A DNA stretch of 12,415 bases from Candidatus Solincola jinzensis (GTDB lineage: Bacteria > Actinomycetota > Geothermincolia > Geothermincolales > RBG-13-55-18): assembly GCA_015711875.1 (NCBI GenBank), contig JACVJG010000031.1, positions 1 to 12,415 of the forward strand. Direction: 5' to 3'. Below the pieces are notes generated by a model. It ran no database searches. It was not told the DNA's origin and worked only from the letters and a program-made list of their open reading frames with translations. Numbering within the stretch: position 1 is the stretch's first letter; each line of letters opens with the position of its first letter. The position numbers and the translations under genes were made by a program. Of the stretch, positions 6,917 through 12,415 are shown one piece after another.

Positions 6917-7231
6917 GCCCGCCCTGAGCCGCGGAGGGTCGGAACGGTAAGCCTATCTACATGATAAAGGCGGCAGAGTTTAAGTAGAATTAACCTGGTG
7001 GCCCTTCGCCATAAAGAGCATTTATCCTGAACATGGGCGATCACGCCCTCTTGCGGGCGAAGAACCGGCCTAACAATAACGATGAGGCATATGGGGAAAA
7101 GAGCGAGCTTTGATCGGCTTTCCACTATAATCTGGGGTATGGGGAACATGCGGCGATTTTCACGATGCCTGTCCCGGCATGTCCCTTCGCCCCGGAGCGG
7201 AGGGGGCTGGGGTTGACCGCAAGGGGATGAG
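6917..7231. other. Divergent control region between GRE-2 and the STAND-SARP regulator
   Basis: About 315 bases without a gene. GGGCG at 7035-7039, CGCCC at 7044-7048 and GGGCG at 7055-7059 allow two mutually exclusive hairpins. ATAAA-gagca-TTTAT lies at 7011-7025. The leader side of the regulator has hairpins at 7165-7180 (ATGCC and GGCAT) and 7189-7207 (GCCCC and GGGGC). I find no convincing promoter for GRE-2 on the minus strand, which would fit a weak promoter needing an activator. Confidence 0.5.
7126..7131 (+). promoter_or_regulatory. Possible -10 element for the STAND-SARP regulator
   Basis: A perfect TATAAT stands about 100 bases before the ATG at 7232. There is no good -35 at 16-18 bases upstream: TTGATC is only 10 bases away. 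If used, this promoter may depend on an activator. Confidence 0.3.
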
Positions 7232-10200
7232 ATGGCCCGCAAAAAGGTTGATGGAAACCAGGCGCTCGAGGCGATCCACATCCTCTCCTCAAAGCTCACC
7301 CCGCCTCGCCTGCACGCCGTCGTGACCCGCGAGAGACTGCTCAAGGCGCTGGACCGCTCCTCTTCCGCCAGGTTGACCGCCATCGTCGCCGGCGCCGGCT
7401 TCGGCAAGAGCACGCTCGCGGCGGATTACCTTCGCCGGCGCAGCCAACCTTTTCTCTGGTACCAGCTGGAGGACACGGACCGCGACCTCAGTGTGTTCAT
7501 CGCCTATCTCGAGGAGGCAATGGCCAGGTCAGGAGCAGGCGGCGCGAGGATGTGCCGCAGCGCGAGGGAGTTGCTCGGCTCCCATGGGAAAGACCGGCGT
7601 CCCGCCCTCTCCCTGCTCCTGTCGCGCATGGAAGAATGCCTGCCGGAAGACGCATACATCGTCCTGGACGATTTCCAGGAGGTCAACGACAGCCCGGAGA
7701 TCACCGCTGCTCTTGACTACATCCTGGCTCACCTGCCTCACAACCTCCACATCCTCATCCTCAGCAGCCGCGAGATAGGCCTGGACCTCTCCCGCCTCAG
7801 AGCGCGCAGGGAAACACTGGAGCTGCGCGAGGAGGATATCTGCTTCACCGCCGAGGAGACCGCAAGGCTGTTCAATGAGGTCTTCGCGCTGAGGGTTAGT
7901 GCCGAGCAGGCGGCGGCCTTGACCGACCTGGCCGAAGGCTGGATAACCGGCTTGGTGCTCTTCTCTCACGCCATGCGGGAGGGCGAAGGCCCCCGGAGTA
8001 TCGACCTGGCGGACACGGCGGGCCTGTCCAATTCGCAGGTGTTCGACTATTTCTACCGGGTCATCTACCTGAGGATGGACGATCGCATGAGGTATTTTCT
8101 CCTCAGGACCTCCATCCTCTCGCGCATCGATGCGGGGTTCTGCGATGAATTCCTGGAGGCGGAGGACTCCCGCGACCTCCTCGACCACCTGGCCGCTTCC
8201 CATCTCTTCGTCGTTCGCCTCGACGAGGCGGGCAACTCCTACCGTTATCATCACCTTCTCAGATCCTTCCTGCGCAGCATACTGGAGAACACCCTGTCCC
8301 CACATGAGATAAAGCGGCTTCACGCCCGGGCCGCAGCGCTGTGGGGACGGCGCGGCGAGGCGGAGGAGGCGCTGCGGCACTGCATCGAAGCCGGCGATCA
8401 CGCCGCCACCGCCAGGCTCATGGAGGAAATGGCGGACAACCTGATGAAGGCCAACCGCATCACCTACGTGCTTGAAGCCATCTCCTCTCTGCCGGAGGCG
8501 ACCATACATGACCACCCACGGCTGGCCTTAACGCAGGCCTGGTGCCACGAACTTCTGGGCCAATACCGGCAGGCCATTGAGAAATACCGTGAGGCGGCGA
8601 CTGTCTTCTCCGATCTCGGGGAAGCGGCCTACAGCGTCGACTGCCTGAGAAACGCCATGAAGCTGTCCGTCCTGAGCGGCGCGGAGCCGGACGCCGGATG
8701 CGCGGTGACGGGATTCGCGCGATTGCTCGAGGGAGTACACCTGGAGCAAGATTCCTGGTACGAATCGGCCGCCATGCTCGGCGCGGGTTCTGCCTACCTG
8801 GGGCTGACGGAATGGGCGCGCTACTTCCTCGCGGTTTCCCTGGCGCATGTCGACGGGATCCGGGAAGAGCGCGCCCGCATAACCGTGCTCACCTGGAGCG
8901 GATACGTCGCTCTCTTGCTGGGAGAGTATAACAAAGCGGCACAACTGCTGGAGGGCGCCGAAAGGCTGTGCGAGAGCGCCGGTTTCTTCTCCCATCTGCC
9001 CGACATATGCAGCCTGAGATCCTTCACCCTCAGCGCACTGGGCAAGTATGCGGAGGCCAGGAAGGCCGCGGAGAAGGGTCTGCGGGTGAGCACAGATATC
9101 GGCGGAGGGGTGGCCTTGCCTCCCGGCCTATTACAGAATCGCCTGGCGAGGGCCATCTGCCTTGCAGATACGGGGGAGGAGGCCGGGGCTCTGCGGGAGC
9201 TGGAGCAGCTTTGTGAACTGGTTGAGGGGAGCGAGGACAGCTGGCTGGTCATCAATTGCAACCTTTTTGCCGGAACGGCGTATATGAAAGCGGGGGACAT
9301 AGAGAGATCGCTATGTTATTTCCGCAAAACCGAGGCGCTGTGCAGGGACAGCGGCTTCGTTGACGACCAGCTCCTCTCCCGCCTCTCGCGGTTAGCGCTA
9401 TCCGCGCGCGAGAGCGACCCGGATGAAGTGAAGCAAGAGGCCCTCTCCATCCTGGATGCTCTGAAGGGACGGGCAGCCGGAATCCTGCGATCCCCTTCTC
9501 TCCTCCTCCTCGCCTCCATCCTGCACCAGCTCGGCGAGGGGGAAGCCGCCCTTGAAACCCTCAACGCGGCGATACGTACCGACGAGGCAAGCGGCGGGCT
9601 CGGATGGTGGAACGCGTACTCGCGCCTGATATTGCCGGTAATGGAGAGTGCGTTCTCCCGGGGCGAACACCTCGATTTCCTGGCCCGGGCGTTCAGGGTC
9701 ATCGGCACCCCATCCCTTCCCTTCCTGCGCCGGTTGCGTAAGAGCGACAGGCGAGAGGTCAAGCGGAAAGCTCAGGAGTTGATCATGGAGCTGAGCCTCT
9801 TCAGAGCCTTGCCGCTGCGCATATATATGCTGGGAGATTTCCGGGTGATAAAAGGCGATATCCTGATAGAAGAGACCGTCTGGAGGAGCAGGAAGGCGCT
9901 CACGGTACTGAAATATCTGGCGGCATTTCACGGCAAGGGCCCCGTGCAGCGGGAAATGATCATGGAATTGCTGTGGCCCGGGATGGACCCCGATAGAGCG
10001 TCAAAGAACCTGAACGTCGCCCTGACCACCCTGCGCAAGGCCTTGGACCCGGACTCGGGCTGGGGCGATTGCCCCTACTTGAAAACGAGCGGCGACACCT
10101 TGCGGCTGAACCTCGGGGAGGGAGGCTACATAGACGTCGAGGCCTTTGAGGCGAAGTTGAAGGAAGCGGCGCGCGAAGTTGCAGCGGGAGACCGCGGCTC

Positions 10201-10606
10201 ACGCCTCAAGGCCTTGCTGGAAGCCGAGGGGATATACGGTGGAGACTTCCTCTCCGAGGATATATACGAGGACTGGTGCATCCCCCTGAGAAACGCTCTG
10301 CGAAGCTCTTATCTCAATCTATTACGGGAAATAGCGGACGCATACCTGGACGCGGGAGAGCACACGAAAGCTCTCACCTACGTTGAAAAGGCCCTGTGCG
10401 CAGACGCAGGAAGCGAAGATCTCTACCGGCGCCTGATGGTAATCAGGGCCGCCATGGGCGACAGGGCCGGCGTCGAGGAGGCGTTCGACCGCTGTCGTGC
10501 CCACCTCGAGGACAACCTTGGCGTTTCCCCCTCTTCCGAGACACATGAACTCCTCGAGAGGCTACGCAAACCCGGTGGGTCGATCCGGCCCGCGAAGAGA
10601 ACATAA
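7232..10606 (+). CDS. MalT-like STAND ATPase with C-terminal winged helix and BTAD (SARP-type) regulator
   Basis: A 1124-residue transcriptional regulator. The N-terminal part is a MalT-like STAND ATPase: an SKLTPPRLHAVVTRERL entry segment, Walker A GAGFGKST (54-61), Walker B YIVLDDF (142-148), SSR (178-180), GWITGL (236-241) and the YRYHHLLRSFLR element (338-349). Residues about 360-850 are helical repeats of TPR type, the usual ligand-sensing arm. MalT ends in a LuxR helix-turn-helix; here residues about 862-955 instead form an OmpR/SARP-like winged helix (LRIYMLGDFRV, LLWPGMDPDRASKNLNVALTTLRKAL split across its helices), and about 966-1112 a BTAD domain. AfsR-type SARPs have the reverse order. 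Such proteins are ATP-dependent switches that oligomerise on inducer binding. It is divergent from GRE-2, so it probably activates that gene. AAGGGG precedes the ATG by 5 bases. Confidence 0.9.
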   Translation: MARKKVDGNQALEAIHILSSKLTPPRLHAVVTRERLLKALDRSSSARLTAIVAGAGFGKSTLAADYLRRRSQPFLWYQLEDTDRDLSVFIAYLEEAMARSGAGGARMCRSARELLGSHGKDRRPALSLLLSRMEECLPEDAYIVLDDFQEVNDSPEITAALDYILAHLPHNLHILILSSREIGLDLSRLRARRETLELREEDICFTAEETARLFNEVFALRVSAEQAAALTDLAEGWITGLVLFSHAMREGEGPRSIDLADTAGLSNSQVFDYFYRVIYLRMDDRMRYFLLRTSILSRIDAGFCDEFLEAEDSRDLLDHLAASHLFVVRLDEAGNSYRYHHLLRSFLRSILENTLSPHEIKRLHARAAALWGRRGEAEEALRHCIEAGDHAATARLMEEMADNLMKANRITYVLEAISSLPEATIHDHPRLALTQAWCHELLGQYRQAIEKYREAATVFSDLGEAAYSVDCLRNAMKLSVLSGAEPDAGCAVTGFARLLEGVHLEQDSWYESAAMLGAGSAYLGLTEWARYFLAVSLAHVDGIREERARITVLTWSGYVALLLGEYNKAAQLLEGAERLCESAGFFSHLPDICSLRSFTLSALGKYAEARKAAEKGLRVSTDIGGGVALPPGLLQNRLARAICLADTGEEAGALRELEQLCELVEGSEDSWLVINCNLFAGTAYMKAGDIERSLCYFRKTEALCRDSGFVDDQLLSRLSRLALSARESDPDEVKQEALSILDALKGRAAGILRSPSLLLLASILHQLGEGEAALETLNAAIRTDEASGGLGWWNAYSRLILPVMESAFSRGEHLDFLARAFRVIGTPSLPFLRRLRKSDRREVKRKAQELIMELSLFRALPLRIYMLGDFRVIKGDILIEETVWRSRKALTVLKYLAAFHGKGPVQREMIMELLWPGMDPDRASKNLNVALTTLRKALDPDSGWGDCPYLKTSGDTLRLNLGEGGYIDVEAFEAKLKEAAREVAAGDRGSRLKALLEAEGIYGGDFLSEDIYEDWCIPLRNALRSSYLNLLREIADAYLDAGEHTKALTYVEKALCADAGSEDLYRRLMVIRAAMGDRAGVEEAFDRCRAHLEDNLGVSPSSETHELLERLRKPGGSIRPAKRT

Positions 10607-10617
10607 TAGAACATAAT
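10598..10617 (+). repeat. Perfect 10-base tandem repeat across the regulator stop codon
   Basis: AGAACATAAT occurs twice in immediate succession, and the TAA stop (10604-10606) lies in the first copy. It is probably a slippage duplication at the end of the gene with no evident function. Confidence 0.6.
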
Positions 10618-10938
10618 GATCCTGGGATGCGTTCGGTCCCCCGATCTTCCGATGAAAAACCTGCTTACAGCATTTACCATTGGAGCCATCATCAGGCTCC
10701 TACCCTTCTCCGGGATGTGACAAAGCCATATGCTCTTCCAGCTGGTGGGGAGACCCCAGCGGCTATTAAGGGATGGTCTTTTCGCTTGAACACGGCGCGG
10801 TGCTCGATCCGCCCATTCCTATGGCGAGAGGCGCACAAGCAACAACCGGCAAGCAGCATCCGGGAGACAGACCTCTTAGGCTGCCATCACCCGCAGACGG
10901 AGTGCCTGGAACTGCAACCCCCGCTGCGGAAGCATGGT
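10607..10938. other. Convergent intergenic region, no gene seen
   Basis: This stretch lies between two converging genes. A plus-strand frame stays open through it and on across the alcohol dehydrogenase, but its composition is antisense-like and it has no ribosome site. Apart from two hairpins (10682-10700 and 10741-10760, arms GCTGG and CCAGC), I see nothing recognisable. Confidence 0.5.
10682..10700. terminator. Hairpin between convergent genes, possible terminator
   Basis: GGAGCC-ATCATCA-GGCTCC is a perfect 6-base-pair stem with a 7-base loop, 76 bases after the regulator stop. Only a weak pyrimidine stretch follows on the plus strand, so termination here is a guess from position. Confidence 0.3.
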
Positions 10939-12156
10939 TCATGCTGGAGTGAAGGCCACTTTGATAGCCTTGTGTTCCCCCTTGCTCAGGGCCACGCGCA
11001 GAGCCTCCCGCCACTCATGCAGGCTGAAGCGGTGAGTCACCAGGCGGGAGAGGTCCACTTTTCCCTCCGCGAAGAGGCGCAGCGCCAGCTCGAAGTCGTG
11101 TACTCTTTCCCCCTGCCACTCCTCCTCCTGATAGCAGTAGATACCCCTGATGGTGAGTTCCTTAAGCCACACCGGCGTCCAGTCTATCTTCCCGGGCATC
11201 CCTATCCCCAGCAGGTTGTACCATCCTCCGTTGGCCAGCACGCGCAGGGAATCGTCGATGGTCCGGGTGGAGCCGACGGTGTCGAATACCCGGTCCACCC
11301 CGCCGATGAGGATAGGCCTGGCCATGAGGGGCGTGAACATCTTGGCCCCTGTGAGGTCGGCAACGCGCCGGTAGAATTCCTTGCCGCCCGGCTCGACCAC
11401 CTCATCCGCTCCCATCTCCCTGGCTATCATGGAGTGGAAGGGGTCGATCTCGACGGCGATGATGCGGCAGCCGGGGTGAAGCGCTTTCAGCGCGGCTATG
11501 GTGCCCAGTCCCATCATACCGCAACCTGTGACCATCACCGTCTCGTCCCCCTGAAGGCGGTTGAGGATGACCATATGCAGGCACGTGGCGAAGGGCTCGA
11601 CCAGCATGGCGTTCTCGTCGCTCACTTCCTCAGGGACTCGGTAGAGACCGGAGACATGAGCCACTCCGACCTCGCTGATGTACCCCGCGGCCGCCGCGCT
11701 GACCCCCACGTGAATGCCCGGCTCCAGACCCACGGTGAAGTTCTCGCATAGCTGCTGCCTGCCGGAAGCGCACATGGGGCAGGGCGGCTCTATGCCCCGG
11801 GCAGCGCATGCCAGGTGGGGCATGACCGTCACCCTGTCCCCCACCTCGAAACCCTCGACCGCCCCGCCCTTCTCGATTATCTCCCCGCAGACCTCGTGTC
11901 CCATGACGAAGGGAGAGGAGCCGACGAACTGCAGGGTGCGCGACTGGTGGCAGCGGATGATGCTGAGGTCGCTGCCGCACAAGCCCGACAGCCTGGGCCT
12001 GATCTTGACCCAATCTTCCCCCGGCAGGACCGGCTCCGGCACCTCCCTGACCTGCACCGGCGCCCATCTGGAGAAAAGCACCTCGGGGCGGCGCGAGGAC
12101 AGTGCCCCGACGGCGAGATATACAGGGATGTTGAGCTCGAAGGTCATGGCTTTCAT
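10939..12156 (-). CDS. Zinc-dependent alcohol dehydrogenase (MDR superfamily)
   Basis: A 405-residue medium-chain dehydrogenase that probably oxidises an alcohol or polyol, or reduces the matching aldehyde or ketone, with NAD(H). Catalytic zinc ligands are Cys60 in GLCGSDL, His87-Glu88 in MGHEV, and probably Glu187 in VEPFA. Four structural-zinc cysteines are Cys117, 126, 129 and 137; the first gap is 8 residues instead of the usual 2, with CAARGIEPPC, a spacing I recall from an uncharacterised branch of the family. The Rossmann loop is GCGMMG (211-216), and acidic Glu236 at the end of the second strand favours NAD over NADP. AGGAGG lies 5 bases before the ATG. The epimerase-like gene ends 143 bases upstream on the same strand, so co-transcription is possible. 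A link to the GREs, for example reducing an aldehyde product, is speculative; the specific substrate is unknown. Confidence 0.9.
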   Translation of the reverse strand: MKAMTFELNIPVYLAVGALSSRRPEVLFSRWAPVQVREVPEPVLPGEDWVKIRPRLSGLCGSDLSIIRCHQSRTLQFVGSSPFVMGHEVCGEIIEKGGAVEGFEVGDRVTVMPHLACAARGIEPPCPMCASGRQQLCENFTVGLEPGIHVGVSAAAAGYISEVGVAHVSGLYRVPEEVSDENAMLVEPFATCLHMVILNRLQGDETVMVTGCGMMGLGTIAALKALHPGCRIIAVEIDPFHSMIAREMGADEVVEPGGKEFYRRVADLTGAKMFTPLMARPILIGGVDRVFDTVGSTRTIDDSLRVLANGGWYNLLGIGMPGKIDWTPVWLKELTIRGIYCYQEEEWQGERVHDFELALRLFAEGKVDLSRLVTHRFSLHEWREALRVALSKGEHKAIKVAFTPA

Positions 12157-12161
12157 CCTCT

Positions 12162-12167
12162 CCTCCT
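12162..12167 (-). promoter_or_regulatory. Ribosome binding site of the alcohol dehydrogenase
   Basis: A full AGGAGG on the minus strand, 5 bases before ATG at 12154-12156. It supports this start over the ATG three codons later. Confidence 0.7.
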
Positions 12168-12299
12168 TTCAATCCATATTCCCGAGCAAGTCCTCCTCAT
12201 CACGCCCCCATGCAAGCGCCACAATGCCGGCGAGTAGCCATCTAAAGCCCCCACGGTCGTTTTCTCATTTCTTATGCGGTCCGAAAAGCCCCGCACTGC

Positions 12300-12415
12300 C
12301 TACATCTCCCGCAATACCCATTCCCGGATCCTTTCCATGGCTTCGGGATAGGATACTCTGGTGCTCCATCCAAGCTCCTCCTTGGCGCGGCTGCAATCGA
12401 GATCAAGATCGCGCC
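12300..12415 (-). CDS. C-terminal end of an NAD-dependent epimerase/dehydratase-type SDR (partial)
   Basis: Only the last 37 codons and the TAG (12300-12302) are inside the window; the gene continues past the right edge. The tail reads DLDLDCSRAKEELGW, then a short linker and SYPEAMERIREWVLREM. The D-x-S-x-A-x-x-x-LGW pattern followed by a final amphipathic helix is the hallmark ending of extended short-chain dehydrogenases acting on nucleotide sugars, such as UDP-glucose 4-epimerase relatives. Catalytic Tyr-x3-Lys and the Rossmann glycines would lie outside the window, so the exact activity cannot be told. It reads toward the alcohol dehydrogenase on the same strand. Confidence 0.7.
   Translation of the reverse strand, partial: RDLDLDCSRAKEELGWSTRVSYPEAMERIREWVLREM

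Noticed and set aside
10627..11751. Long open plus-strand frame (374 codons) across the convergent gap and the alcohol dehydrogenase
   Set aside because: It is antisense to a clear dehydrogenase for most of its length, has no ribosome site, and its translation shows no recognisable domain. GC-rich genes commonly leave such open antisense frames.

Overview
The window reads as part of the chromosome of a high-GC, anaerobic bacterium. Anaerobiosis is inferred from two complete genes for large glycyl radical enzymes (GREs), whose radical is destroyed by oxygen. Strong purine-rich ribosome binding sites, GC-rich codon use with frequent AGG arginine codons, and a STAND ATPase fused to a SARP-type DNA-binding module suggest an uncultured Actinobacteriota, Chloroflexota or Firmicutes lineage. 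The window alone cannot settle the phylum. I see no phage, transposon, CRISPR, tRNA or rRNA.

Layout, left to right: 1-330 is a non-coding stretch holding a degraded in-frame copy of the tail of the next gene. 331-2997 (minus) is GRE-1. 2998-3477 is a divergent control region with a near-consensus promoter for GRE-1. 3478-4146 (plus) is a GntR/FCD-type regulator. 4307-6916 (minus) is GRE-2. 6917-7231 is a second divergent control region. 7232-10606 (plus) is a 1124-residue MalT-like STAND ATPase with C-terminal winged-helix and BTAD domains. 10607-10938 is a convergent intergenic gap. 10939-12156 (minus) is a zinc-dependent alcohol dehydrogenase. 12300-12415 (minus) is the last 37 codons of an extended SDR sugar epimerase/dehydratase-type protein cut by the window edge.

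The organisation is two back-to-back modules, each a GRE gene transcribed divergently from its own regulator: GRE-1 with the GntR protein, GRE-2 with the STAND-SARP protein. No radical-SAM activating enzyme lies in the window, although each GRE must be activated by one, so the activase must be elsewhere. GRE-2 carries the Cys-x-Glu active site of GRE eliminases but lacks the Asp that positions glycerol or propanediol. GRE-1 is stranger: its catalytic cysteine sits in a Cys-Val-Gly-Pro-Gly loop without the usual Glu, it carries an insertion of about 70-75 residues just before that loop, and its C-terminal half resembles the X-succinate synthase / arylacetate decarboxylase side of the family. 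Neither substrate can be named from sequence. The best candidate for something undescribed here is GRE-1 with its dedicated GntR regulator, whose FCD ligand-binding domain has lost two of the usual metal-binding histidines.
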